Below are positions 30,404 to 39,435 of a stretch of DNA of 64,000 bases, piece after piece. The notes beneath the pieces were generated by a model, which saw only the letters and a list, made by a program, of their open reading frames with translations, did no database searches and was not told the DNA's origin. How positions within the stretch are numbered: position 1 is the first letter of the stretch; every line of letters starts with the position of its first letter. The position numbers and the translations under genes are program-made. The stretch is taken from contig NZ_CP114286.1 of the NCBI RefSeq assembly GCF_027111275.1, positions 1,426,001 through 1,490,000 of the forward strand, written 5' to 3'. The stretch comes from Flavobacterium luteolum. Lineage in GTDB: Bacteria > Bacteroidota > Bacteroidia > Flavobacteriales > Flavobacteriaceae.

Positions 30404-33400
30404 ATGAAACTAAAGTTCAATGGATTCTTAGTGCTTTTATTAGTACTAGTTGCGCAACTTTCTTTTGCGCAAGAAAGAGCTGTTTCGGGAACAGTTTCTG
30501 ACAATGCAGGAATACCTTTACCAGGTGTTAGTGTATTAGTTAAAGGAACTAAAACGGGAACGCAAACAGACTTTGATGGTAAATTCTCGATCAAAGCTTC
30601 TTCAAGCCAAGTATTGGTATTTAGCTACATCGGAATGAAAACTCAAGAAGTAGCTGCTACATCTGCAAATGTTAACGTAAAACTAGCAGACGCTGGTGCG
30701 CAAGAACTAGAAGGTGTTGTTGTAACTGCCTTTGGTATCAAAAGAGAGAAAAAATCTCTTGGTTACGCAACAACAACTTTAAAAGCGGACGCACTTACAC
30801 AAGTAGTTAATACTAACCCATTTGAAACTCTTTCTGGTAAAATCGCAGGGGTTGACATTACTGCACCTTCTCAACCAGGGGCTTCAACTAAAGTTGTTAT
30901 CCGTGGTTTAAACAGTATCACAAACAGTAATGGTCCACTTTATGTTGTTGATGGAACACCGATTAACAATACCCCAACTGGTACTAGTAATAACGGAGTT
31001 GCTACATCAACAAGATCGTATGATACTGGTAACGGAATCAGTGACATTGACCCAAATAACATCGAGAGCATGACTGTTCTTAAAGGAGCGGCTGCATCAG
31101 CATTATATGGTTCAAGAGCTGGTGGTGGTGTAATCATCATTACTACTAAAAAAGGTAAAGCTAACTCTGGAATTAAAGTTGATTTATTAGCTTCAACAGA
31201 ATTCAGCGAAGTAGCAAGAGTTCCGCATTTACAAAATCAATTTGGTGAGGGTTGGAATGGACTAGGATTCTCAGGATCTAATTCTTACAGTAACGAAAAT
31301 GGTTCATGGGGACCTGCTTTCAATGGAGAGGTTAGACCATGGGGAACAGTTTACAACAATACTCAACAAATCAAACCTTATGTTGGTTTAAAAAATAACG
31401 TAAGAGATTTTTACAACACAGGTACACTAGCTACACAATCTGCAACTCTAAGCGGTGGTGGAGACAATTCTGATTTCTCTTTAGTTTTTTCAAATGTAAA
31501 CAGTGATGGTGTTGTACCAACTGATGCAGATTTATACAAAAAACAATCATTAGGATTTAATGGTGGATTAAAAGGTAAAAAATTCACATTAAGAACTTCT
31601 CTTAATTATGTTTACAAAGACCAAAGTGTAGTTAACACAGGTCAAGGTGATGATGCAGGACAAGGTTCAACTTTGCAACAGGATTTATTACAAATTCCTA
31701 GAGACGTTAGTATTGTAGATTTAAAAGATTACAAAAACAATATCTTCAACACTCCAGATTACTATTTTACTCCATACGCTGCAAATCCATATTTTTCAAT
31801 TAATGAGAACAGCACAAAAGTATACGGACACAACCTTTTTGGAAACGTTAATTTAAGCTACAAAATAACTGACAAAATTACAGCTTCATGGCAAATTGGT
31901 GGTAACGTTAGAACAGAAAGACTTAAGAGCTACGGTGCAATTGTAAATTATGCTGCAGGTACTCCTCAGGCAATTGCTGGTGCTAATCCAGTAGTAGGAG
32001 GTGTAACAGAATCAAGATCAGAATTCAGTGAGTTTGATACTTTCTTCAATATTAATTATAACACAAACTTAAGTGAAGATTGGACATTAAATCTTTTAGG
32101 AGGTTTTAACTACAACAAAAGAGAGTCTGATATATTAAAAAACACTGTAACAAATTTAGGTCTTCCAGGATTTTATGAGCTTTCAAACTCAGCTTTAAGA
32201 CCAGTAATTGATCAATCAAACAGCCTTAGAAAAACAGGAGCTGTTTACGCATCTGCTGAGTTTGCATTTAAAAACAGATATTTTGCAACGGCTACAGCTA
32301 GACAAGATATTACATCAACATTACCAATAGGAAATAACTCATATTTCTATCCATCTTTATCATTAGGCGCTATTGCAATTGATAACGGAAACACTTTCCT
32401 TAAATTAAGAGCAGCTGCTTCAAAAATTGCAAATGATACAAGGGTATACACAACAGAAGACTCATATATTTCTGGTTCTGCTAACGCGAACTTTGGTATA
32501 ATTGCATCTCCAATTGGAGGAGTAAGTTTCTTCGAAGCATCAGGAAGACTTGGTAATCCAGAGCTAAAACCTGAAAGTACAGTAGAATATGAAGTTGGAG
32601 CTGAAGGATCTTTCTTCAAAAACAGAATTAGCTATGATATCGCATTGTATCACAAAACGACTTCTGACCTTATTGTAGACCTACCATTAGACCCATCAAC
32701 AGGTTATACTATCAAAGCTATCAACGCTGGAGATGTTGTGAACAAAGGTATTGAGCTTTCTCTTTCAGGTAGTCCAATTAAAAATCAGGACTTTACATGG
32801 AACGTAACTTACACATTTACTAAAAACTTAAACGAAGTAACGCAATTAAACACAGGTGGAAATTATATTGATTTACTTCCTGCTTATGGTGTAACTATGA
32901 GAGCAACTAAAGGTGATCCAATTGGTAGTTTCTATTCACAAGTTCCAAAAACAAATGCTGCAGGTCAATATATTGTAAATGCATCTACTGGAATGTATGA
33001 AGTGAGTGATGATATCCAAAAAGTTGGAAACGCGCAACGTGATTTTGTTATGGGATTACAAAACTCTTTCAAATACAAAAACTTTAATTTATCATTCTCA
33101 TTAGACTGGAAACAAGGAGGAGAATTCTACTCTTACACTAAAAGACTTTCTCATTTCGTAGGTAATGGTATTGAAACTACATTTAATGATAGAAATGCAT
33201 TTATTGTTCCTAATTCTGTTAATGAGCACGTAGATGCAACAACTGGAGCTGTTACATATACAGAAAACACAACACCTCTTACATTTAGTACTTACACAAA
33301 CTTCTACAACACAGGAAACAACCCTGGTATTGAAAGAACACATGTAATTGACAAAACTTTTGTAAGATTAAGAGAAATTGCTTTAAATTATGACTTCCCT

Positions 33401-33604
33401 TCTACACTTACTAAAAACATGGGATTAAACAAAATCACAGTTGGTATTTACGGAAGAAACCTTTTCATGTGGACTCCTGGAGAAAATCCATATGTTGACC
33501 CTGAAGTAGGAACTTACGGAACTGGAGTACTCTCTGAGTTTGGAGAATTTGGAGCTAACCCATCACAAAGATCAGTAGGTGGAGTTTTAAAATTATCATT
33601 CTAA
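30404..33604 (+). CDS. SusC/RagA-family TonB-linked outer-membrane transporter
   Basis: 1066 residues. Signal peptide ending SFAQ (~23), then a carboxypeptidase-regulatory-like domain (GTVSDNAGIPLPGVSVLVKG, ~30-110), a TonB-box/plug region (VVVTAFGIKREKKSLGYATT, then VLKGAAASALYGSRAGGGVI) and a long beta-barrel ending in the aromatic GGVLKLSF. It lacks an N-terminal STN (secretin/TonB) domain, so signalling to an anti-sigma partner is unlikely. With the SusD partner 18 bp downstream it forms a pedal-bin transporter; the ligand (glycan, peptide or other) is unknown since no hydrolases accompany it. Confidence 0.95.
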   Translation: MKLKFNGFLVLLLVLVAQLSFAQERAVSGTVSDNAGIPLPGVSVLVKGTKTGTQTDFDGKFSIKASSSQVLVFSYIGMKTQEVAATSANVNVKLADAGAQELEGVVVTAFGIKREKKSLGYATTTLKADALTQVVNTNPFETLSGKIAGVDITAPSQPGASTKVVIRGLNSITNSNGPLYVVDGTPINNTPTGTSNNGVATSTRSYDTGNGISDIDPNNIESMTVLKGAAASALYGSRAGGGVIIITTKKGKANSGIKVDLLASTEFSEVARVPHLQNQFGEGWNGLGFSGSNSYSNENGSWGPAFNGEVRPWGTVYNNTQQIKPYVGLKNNVRDFYNTGTLATQSATLSGGGDNSDFSLVFSNVNSDGVVPTDADLYKKQSLGFNGGLKGKKFTLRTSLNYVYKDQSVVNTGQGDDAGQGSTLQQDLLQIPRDVSIVDLKDYKNNIFNTPDYYFTPYAANPYFSINENSTKVYGHNLFGNVNLSYKITDKITASWQIGGNVRTERLKSYGAIVNYAAGTPQAIAGANPVVGGVTESRSEFSEFDTFFNINYNTNLSEDWTLNLLGGFNYNKRESDILKNTVTNLGLPGFYELSNSALRPVIDQSNSLRKTGAVYASAEFAFKNRYFATATARQDITSTLPIGNNSYFYPSLSLGAIAIDNGNTFLKLRAAASKIANDTRVYTTEDSYISGSANANFGIIASPIGGVSFFEASGRLGNPELKPESTVEYEVGAEGSFFKNRISYDIALYHKTTSDLIVDLPLDPSTGYTIKAINAGDVVNKGIELSLSGSPIKNQDFTWNVTYTFTKNLNEVTQLNTGGNYIDLLPAYGVTMRATKGDPIGSFYSQVPKTNAAGQYIVNASTGMYEVSDDIQKVGNAQRDFVMGLQNSFKYKNFNLSFSLDWKQGGEFYSYTKRLSHFVGNGIETTFNDRNAFIVPNSVNEHVDATTGAVTYTENTTPLTFSTYTNFYNTGNNPGIERTHVIDKTFVRLREIALNYDFPSTLTKNMGLNKITVGIYGRNLFMWTPGENPYVDPEVGTYGTGVLSEFGEFGANPSQRSVGGVLKLSF

Positions 33605-33622
33605 AAATATAATTCATAGAAA

Positions 33623-35086
33623 ATGAAAAAAATAGCAACAATAATAACAGCACTTTTCTTATTAGTGTCATGTGATGAAACATTTGACATTAATAGAGAC
33701 CCGGATGCTTTGCCTCCTGGACAAGCTAATAGCACTATTTTGCCTGCAGGTATTGCTGGTCTTGCTGGTGCACAAGGATCATACTATGCTCTAATTGGAG
33801 GGTTTTGGTCTCAATTCTGGACACAAAACACTACTTCAAATCAATACAAAAACATTGACCAGTACAGCCTTGGAACAAATGATTTCCAAACTGCATGGAC
33901 TGCAATGTATGATGCCCTTAACGATATTAGAACTGTAAAAAAACAAGCTGAAGCTGAAGGAAACTGGAACTATTACTTAATTGCTACTGTTCTTGAAGTT
34001 GAAGCTTCGCAAATTTTAACAGACTGGTATGATGCAATTCCATATACTGAAGCAAATAATCCAACTTTCTTGCAACCTAAATTCAATACAGGTAAAGAAA
34101 CTTACGCTTTAATGATTGCTGATTTAAAATTAGCTTTATCTAAAGATCTAAGCTCTTCTGTTGGAGCTGCGCCAGGAAAAGATGATTTTATCTTTAATGG
34201 TACAATGTCTAATTGGACAAAATTTGGTAACTCTTTACTATTAAAATTACATCTTAGATTAACACAAGTAGATCCTACATTGGCTCAATCAGGTATTAAA
34301 ACTTTAATTGATTCTGGTGCACAATTCTTAGATGTTGATGCTGCAATGACTCAATTTGAAGATGCTGCTGACAGAAGTAATCCATTGTATGAAACTGACA
34401 GAAGACAGTTAAATACAACATTAAATCTTAGAGCTAGTAAAACTTTATATCTTTATTTACAAACAAATGGAGATCCTCGTTTGAATAAGTATTACGGAGC
34501 AGGAGTACCTAATAATCAAGGTGATTTCGAAAATGGAGCTACTGGACTTTCATTAGTAACGTTATATGCAAAAACTCCTTTATATTTCATGAGTGCAGAA
34601 GAAAGTTACTTCTTGCAAGCAGAAGCTCTTGTTAGATATTACGGAGGTGCGGGAGCTAAAGAAAAATACGATTTAGGGGTTGCTGCAAACTTCAAGAAAT
34701 ACGACAACACTACTTCTGTTGCTCCAATTACTGGTCCAGTTGGAAGCCCTGCTGCTTTCTTAGCTGCGGGAGGAAAATATGAATTCCCAGCTACAGGAAC
34801 TACTGCTCAAATTGAAGCAATTATCACTCAAAAATGGATTGCTAGTTTCCCTGGAAACGGTTACGAATCTTTCTTCGAACAAAACAGAACTGGTTTCCCA
34901 AAAGAATCAGCTGTTCCTCAGACAGATGAAGATTACATCCCAGGACAATTTGCAATATCTGTTGAGAATGTTACAAGTGATGTTTTCCCTAGAAGACTTG
35001 TTTTACCAAATACTGTAAAAACACGTAATCCAAATGCTCCGGCTTTAGCAAAAATAACTGCGCCAGTTTGGTGGGATGTTAACTAA
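33623..35086 (+). CDS. SusD/RagB-family nutrient-binding outer-membrane lipoprotein
   Basis: 487 residues with lipobox LLVSC (Cys17). The sequence FWSQFWTQNTTSNQYKNID and the organisation ISF-like helices then a C-terminal Gly-rich part fit the SusD-like_2 group rather than the classical starch SusD. It caps the SusC barrel on the cell surface and captures ligand. No trailing sorting signal is seen. It sits 18 bp behind susC and 13 bp ahead of the next lipoprotein, so all are one operon. Confidence 0.92.
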   Translation: MKKIATIITALFLLVSCDETFDINRDPDALPPGQANSTILPAGIAGLAGAQGSYYALIGGFWSQFWTQNTTSNQYKNIDQYSLGTNDFQTAWTAMYDALNDIRTVKKQAEAEGNWNYYLIATVLEVEASQILTDWYDAIPYTEANNPTFLQPKFNTGKETYALMIADLKLALSKDLSSSVGAAPGKDDFIFNGTMSNWTKFGNSLLLKLHLRLTQVDPTLAQSGIKTLIDSGAQFLDVDAAMTQFEDAADRSNPLYETDRRQLNTTLNLRASKTLYLYLQTNGDPRLNKYYGAGVPNNQGDFENGATGLSLVTLYAKTPLYFMSAEESYFLQAEALVRYYGGAGAKEKYDLGVAANFKKYDNTTSVAPITGPVGSPAAFLAAGGKYEFPATGTTAQIEAIITQKWIASFPGNGYESFFEQNRTGFPKESAVPQTDEDYIPGQFAISVENVTSDVFPRRLVLPNTVKTRNPNAPALAKITAPVWWDVN

Positions 35087-35099
35087 AAAAAAATAAACA

Positions 35100-35738
35100 A
35101 TGAAAAAAATATATATATCCCTAATGATAGTCTCAGGACTATTGTTTACTTCATGCGAAACAGATTCTACTGACAATGTTTCAAGAGTAACAGCTTATGC
35201 TAACCTGACTATGCATGGAGACGCTCTTGTTGTTCTTACTCAAGGAGATACATACACAGAAGCTGGAGTAGAAGCTGAAGCTGACGGAAAAGCTCTTGAA
35301 GTGAAAATCGATGGTGCAGTAGATACTAGTAAACCAACTGTTTACAAAATTAAATACTCTGCTACAAATAGTGATGGTTTCCCTGCTTCCTTAACTCGTA
35401 CAATAGTAGTTTTGAGTAACAAACCAACTACAATTGATTTGACTGGTACTTTCTTTAGAAATAGTAACCCTAACGTGGTAACTAAACTAGACGGATACGC
35501 GGGAAGAAAATATATCTGCGATAATGCAACAGGTTACAATGTTGCTACAGATAATTTAACTATGGAATTCTACAATATAGATGACAAACAGGTTTATGCT
35601 CCTTACAATCCAAGTGCTTCTGAATCGGGAATATCTGCAGAAAGCAACATAGGAACTATTACTGACAAAAACAACTGGAAATGGGTTATCTATGCTTCAG
35701 CAGTATTTGGAACAGCAGACAGAATATTTAAACGATAA
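35100..35738 (+). CDS. Surface lipoprotein with DUF5011/Ig-like domain (BT_2262-like)
   Basis: 212 residues with a lipoprotein signal (LLFTSC, Cys19). Residues ~35-105 resemble the DUF5011-type immunoglobulin-like domain (VLTQGDTYTEAGVEAEADG, then VYKIKYSATNSDGFPASLTR), and the C-terminal half resembles the domain that follows it in proteins of Bacteroidota SusC/SusD loci. The location, 13 bp after susD, points to an accessory surface ligand-binding role (SusE/F analogue). Function inferred from context only. Confidence 0.75.
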   Translation: MKKIYISLMIVSGLLFTSCETDSTDNVSRVTAYANLTMHGDALVVLTQGDTYTEAGVEAEADGKALEVKIDGAVDTSKPTVYKIKYSATNSDGFPASLTRTIVVLSNKPTTIDLTGTFFRNSNPNVVTKLDGYAGRKYICDNATGYNVATDNLTMEFYNIDDKQVYAPYNPSASESGISAESNIGTITDKNNWKWVIYASAVFGTADRIFKR

Positions 35739-35753
35739 TAAAAACACATTACA

Positions 35754-36251
35754 ATGAAAAAATTAAAACTAAATATAACACGTGTACTTGTAGCAATGCT
35801 TGTACTTACGTCATTTGTAGCTTGTGATGAAGTTGGAGATACAGATCCAGGAGGAACATCTGTAGAATCTATGTCAGGTGACTGGTTCATAACACTTACA
35901 GATAGTGATGGAAAATTGGTTGTAGCTAACGCAATACATGAAACTTATAATACTGCAGCTAATGACAATACAATGTGGATTGATGATGTAAAACACGGAT
36001 ATTGGATTAAATGTAAAGTAACTGTTGATGTTAAGGCAGGTACTTTCACAGCTACTTCTGCAGACAACCTATTAGATGGATCTAAAGTTACTATTACAAA
36101 TGGAAAAATTGAAAAGGGAGCTGCAACATCAAAAGGTGGACATAAAGTAGACAAAATCTCATTCAGAGCTCATTTTGATTATGACCCAGCTGGATATGAT
36201 ATTCTTTATGAAGGTCACAAAAGAACTGGTTTCTACGAAGACGAATACTAG
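35754..36251 (+). CDS. Putative lipid-binding lipoprotein of the SusC/SusD operon
   Basis: 165 residues, lipobox SFVAC (Cys24). It begins after the signal with GTSVESMSGDWFITLTDSDG, and shows a beta-rich pattern with HETYNTAANDNTMWIDDVKH and a C-terminal KISFRAHFDYDPAGYDILYEGHK-like stretch (in two parts). This fits the family labelled lipid-binding putative hydrolase, which recurs as the last gene of SusC/SusD operons beside DUF5011 proteins. No catalytic residues are evident. It is 15 bp after the previous gene and is followed by the operon terminator. Confidence 0.7.
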   Translation: MKKLKLNITRVLVAMLVLTSFVACDEVGDTDPGGTSVESMSGDWFITLTDSDGKLVVANAIHETYNTAANDNTMWIDDVKHGYWIKCKVTVDVKAGTFTATSADNLLDGSKVTITNGKIEKGAATSKGGHKVDKISFRAHFDYDPAGYDILYEGHKRTGFYEDEY

Positions 36252-36278
36252 AATTTTTATTCAAGTAGTCTAAATATT

Positions 36279-36308
36279 AAACCACTCCATTAATTTGGGG
36301 TGGTTTTT
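36279..36308 (+). terminator. Terminator of the SusC/SusD operon
   Basis: ACCACTCC and GGGGTGGT form a stem (one G-T pair) with an eight-base loop, followed by seven or more T on the plus strand, 30 bp after the last lipoprotein gene. Confidence 0.85.
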
Positions 36309-36326
36309 TTATATAAACATATTACC

Positions 36327-36334
36327 TATATTTG
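36327..36334 (+). promoter_or_regulatory. -7 box of rlmB-like gene, next to the start codon
   Basis: TATATTTG fits TAnnTTTG and is followed by TCTC and the ATG at 36339, so the mRNA would be leaderless or nearly so. No -33 TTTG at normal spacing was seen. Confidence 0.5.
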
Positions 36335-36338
36335 TCTC

Positions 36339-37073
36339 ATGGAAAAAGAACATCAAATATTTGGCATTAGAGCCATCATAGAAGCAATTCAGGCAGGAAA
36401 AGAAGTAGACAAAGTTTTCATACAGAAAGAAATTTCTAGTGAGCTTATGAAAGATCTAATGAAGGTAATGAAACGTGCAAACGTTAACTTTTCTTATGTG
36501 CCTGTAGAAAAACTAAACCGTCTTACTCCAAATAATCATCAAGGTGCTGTAGCTACCATCTCTCCTATTGGCTTTATAGATTTAGAACATCTAGTTGAAT
36601 CTACGATGGAGTCAGGCAAAAGCCCACTTTTTCTTATCTTGGATCAGATATCAGACGCTAGAAATTTTGGCGCTATTATTAGAACTGCAGAATGTACTGG
36701 TGTAAACGGAATCATTGTACAAAAAGCAGGCTCTGCCCCAGTAAATGGCGATACAGTTAAAACTTCTGCTGGAGCAGTTTTTAATGTGCCTATTTGCAAA
36801 GTTGAACACATCAAAGATGCTATCTTTTATCTACAAGGTTCTGGAATAAAAACGGTTGCTGCGACCGAAAAAACAGATCAAAACATATACGATGTATCAC
36901 TTTCAGAGCCATTAGCCATTATTATGGGATCTGAAGATCGCGGAATAAATCCTTCTGTTTTAAAAATAGTTGACGAAAAGGCAAAACTTCCAATGTTTGG
37001 ATCAATCGGGTCATTAAACGTGTCTGTTGCCTGTGGTGCTTTTCTATATGAAGCTGTTCGACAAAGAACCTAA
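36339..37073 (+). CDS. rlmB: 23S rRNA (guanosine-2'-O-)-methyltransferase RlmB-type (SpoU/TrmH family)
   Basis: 244 residues. N-terminal substrate-binding domain (MEKEHQIFGIRAIIEAIQAG, then NHQGAVATISPIGFIDLEHL) and a C-terminal SPOUT domain with a trefoil knot: motif 1 LDQISDARNFGAIIRTAECT, motif 2 IIMGSEDRGINPSVLK and motif 3 GSIGSLNVSVACGAFLYE. It methylates a ribose in 23S rRNA (G2251 in E. coli), though some relatives modify tRNA. The start at 36339 is set by the family N-terminus and the adjacent -7 box; a longer frame to 36300 overlaps the promoter and is rejected. Confidence 0.9.
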   Translation: MEKEHQIFGIRAIIEAIQAGKEVDKVFIQKEISSELMKDLMKVMKRANVNFSYVPVEKLNRLTPNNHQGAVATISPIGFIDLEHLVESTMESGKSPLFLILDQISDARNFGAIIRTAECTGVNGIIVQKAGSAPVNGDTVKTSAGAVFNVPICKVEHIKDAIFYLQGSGIKTVAATEKTDQNIYDVSLSEPLAIIMGSEDRGINPSVLKIVDEKAKLPMFGSIGSLNVSVACGAFLYEAVRQRT

Positions 37074-37123
37074 AAAACACATTGAGATTAAGATTAGAAT
37101 GAATAATTAAATACCTTTAATTA

Positions 37124-37927
37124 ATGCTTTCAAAATCTAATTCAAATTTAAAAATCATAGTCCTCCGATGTCTGTTTGTAATTTTACTAATTACAAACAG
37201 CTACGGACAAAATACTACATATAATCAGTTTTGGAATGAAATTCAGTTTAACCAAACTTTAAGTAAAAAATGGGCTACTGAAATAGACTTTGCGGCTGCT
37301 TTCAGTAGTACCGACTCATCACCAAACATATTCGAAAATACCATACAAAGATCCATTAGAGGCTGGGGACATTATTATTTTTCTCCAAGATGGAAATTTT
37401 CTGCTTTTATAGCATATTTCAACAATAGAGATGTTCCTGAAATAGGTCAATTTGAGTCTCCCGAGACACGATTTGCTCTTCAAGGAATTTACTATTTTCA
37501 TAAAACTGGATATACTTTAAGTACAAGAATGCGTACTGAATTCCGTCATATGAAAAATAAAGATGATGATTACGAAAATGTTTTTAGATATCGTCAACAA
37601 GTTAAGTATATACAGCCTATTAACAGTAAATTCTTAAGAAGCGGAGTTGTATATGCGATTGCATCAGACGAAGTTTATTTTAAGTCTGGAGCCAATGTTA
37701 CAGGAGAAAGTTTCTTTGACCGAAATCGTTTCAATATTGGAGCAGGCTATTTGTTTTCAGATGACTTTCAAGTAGAATTAACTTATTGCAACGAATATCT
37801 TCCACGAAACAACGGAAATCAAACAACTAATGCGGCATCGCTTACAATAAGTTTCAATAATCTTTTTCGAAATCTTAAAAAGAAAATTGATGCTAAAAAA
37901 AATCCTCCAGTAAAAGACGAAGATTAA
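37124..37927 (+). CDS. DUF2490 domain-containing outer-membrane protein
   Basis: 267 residues with a signal peptide ending NSYGQ (~residue 28). The body is the DUF2490 pattern: QFWNEIQFNQTLSKKWATEI, then GWGHYYFSPRWKFSAFIAYF, TRMRTEFRHMKNKDD and a closing AASLTISFNNLF, an alternating beta pattern of a small outer-membrane barrel. Function is unknown. It ends 2 bp before the stop of the convergent gene on the other strand, with no space for a terminator between them. Confidence 0.8.
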   Translation: MLSKSNSNLKIIVLRCLFVILLITNSYGQNTTYNQFWNEIQFNQTLSKKWATEIDFAAAFSSTDSSPNIFENTIQRSIRGWGHYYFSPRWKFSAFIAYFNNRDVPEIGQFESPETRFALQGIYYFHKTGYTLSTRMRTEFRHMKNKDDDYENVFRYRQQVKYIQPINSKFLRSGVVYAIASDEVYFKSGANVTGESFFDRNRFNIGAGYLFSDDFQVELTYCNEYLPRNNGNQTTNAASLTISFNNLFRNLKKKIDAKKNPPVKDED

Positions 37928-37929
37928 AG

Positions 37930-38436
37930 TTAGTTTTCCTCTTTCTTCAAAAAACATTTAAGCTGTTCGACAATAGCATTTTTATGAAGTTTAAAATTAT
38001 AGCTTCTAACAAATTCAGTACCCTGCATATTGATTTCTGCACTAACAGCTTCGTAATTAGAAAATGCATCAAGATCTTTATCATCAATCAAATAAAGAAC
38101 TTGCATTATAGAATCGTTGCGTCGATATTGTGTATCGTAATGTGCTAAAGCGTAGGTTTTGTTATCGGCAAGATGCATTACTAAATCTTCCTTTATCTTT
38201 TTCCCAACTTTCTTTTCGGGAAATGGCGTAGGCTGTAATGCAACAAAATAATGCTCTTTGTCAGTGACGATATTAATTTTTAACGATTTTGATTTCGTAG
38301 TATAAAATACGGTAGGCTCAAAAAAGTATATCATACTGCCGTCCGCCTGTACCCTATTTTTTATTTCACATTGAGCAATACTTTTTGCATTAAATACAAA
38401 ACACAAGAACAAAACTAAAAAACTGATTTTTCTCAT
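37930..38436 (-). CDS. Secreted protein of unknown function
   Basis: 168 residues from MRKISF (an in-frame ATG three codons earlier at 38445 is the alternative). A signal peptide ends near SIAQ. The mature part contains QADGSMIYFFEPTVFYTTKS, a mixed alpha/beta pattern and a Lys-rich C-terminus. I do not recognise a family or any catalytic motif. It lies 49 bp after the rhomboid gene on the same strand and may be co-transcribed with it. Confidence 0.75.
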   Translation of the reverse strand: MRKISFLVLFLCFVFNAKSIAQCEIKNRVQADGSMIYFFEPTVFYTTKSKSLKINIVTDKEHYFVALQPTPFPEKKVGKKIKEDLVMHLADNKTYALAHYDTQYRRNDSIMQVLYLIDDKDLDAFSNYEAVSAEINMQGTEFVRSYNFKLHKNAIVEQLKCFLKKEEN

Positions 38437-38493
38437 AATGCCCAATAATTAAAATGTTACCTAACAAATTTAATCTTTTTATCTTAAAGAAAA

Positions 38494-39261
38494 TTATTGA
38501 GTGACATCTTCTTCAGGAGCTTCTTTTTTGGTCACAATATAATTTACTGGATGACTAGACAAAAAATATCCTAAATCGTCTTCTTCTTCCTCATTCGCAA
38601 AAACAACAAAATTTCCATTCGCATCAAAATGCTTCATAAAAGGATCGCTGTCGGGATCAAAATCGGGACGTTGCCAATCGTAAACAATTGGCTTTGCATA
38701 TTCCGGAGCTTTATAGAATAAACTTAAAACAAATCCAGTAATAAGGCCCGCCAAATGCCCTTCCCAAGAAATAGACTGATCAACATCTGGAAAAACATAC
38801 CATATCATTCCGCCATAAAGTAAAATAACTGTCAAGGAAAGAGCAACCAATCTATAATATTTAGTTTGAATTCCTTTAAAAAAAATAAAGCTCACCAAAA
38901 CATAAATCAACCCGCTTGCTCCAATATGAAAATTCTCTCGTCCGACAATCCAGGTAATTAATCCAGAAAATAAAATTCCATATCCAATGACACCCAAAGT
39001 CTGTTTCGGATAAAAGAACTGCATAGCAGCCAATAGTATTAAAAGTGGAATACTATTATTATATAAATGATCTAAATTTTCATGAATAAATGGACTAAAC
39101 AATACACCTCGTAGACCAATTAAGTCTCTTGGATAAATTCCGTACCGATAAAAATCAAAATCAAATCGGATTTGAAGCCAATACACAACCCATAAAAAAA
39201 GGACAAAAAATAATGGGAGTCCAATAACCGAATTTGAAAACTTAAAGTTAGTATCGCTCAT
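38494..39261 (-). CDS. Rhomboid family intramembrane serine protease
   Basis: 255 residues with six to seven membrane helices. The catalytic pair is visible: Ser116 in HIGASG (GASG, 114-117) and His169 in GHLAG; the second-helix region FIHENLDHLYNNSIPL supplies the conserved His/Asn of the oxyanion hole. The C-terminal ~70 residues form an acidic soluble tail (NEEEEDDLGYF) that is not part of the protease core. Rhomboids cut membrane proteins in the lipid bilayer; the substrate is unknown. Confidence 0.92.
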   Translation of the reverse strand: MSDTNFKFSNSVIGLPLFFVLFLWVVYWLQIRFDFDFYRYGIYPRDLIGLRGVLFSPFIHENLDHLYNNSIPLLILLAAMQFFYPKQTLGVIGYGILFSGLITWIVGRENFHIGASGLIYVLVSFIFFKGIQTKYYRLVALSLTVILLYGGMIWYVFPDVDQSISWEGHLAGLITGFVLSLFYKAPEYAKPIVYDWQRPDFDPDSDPFMKHFDANGNFVVFANEEEEDDLGYFLSSHPVNYIVTKKEAPEEDVTQ

Positions 39262-39422
39262 ATCTTTACAAAATAACTTTTAGAAGAACTCAAAAAACTA
39301 TCCAAAAATATTTTACTGATATTTTGTCATACCAAGTTAAGAAAATGTCTCAAATCATAACAATCCTTATCTCTTCAAACTGTTTTAACTTTTGAATGAA
39401 CGATATTTAAATCTTAAAATAT

Positions 39423-39430
39423 TAATTTTG
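39423..39430 (+). promoter_or_regulatory. -7 box of rarA promoter, next to the start codon
   Basis: TAATTTTG fits TAnnTTTG and is followed by TAATT and the ATG at 39436, so transcription would begin at about the start codon. No -33 box at the usual distance was found. Confidence 0.5.
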
Positions 39431-39435
39431 TAATT

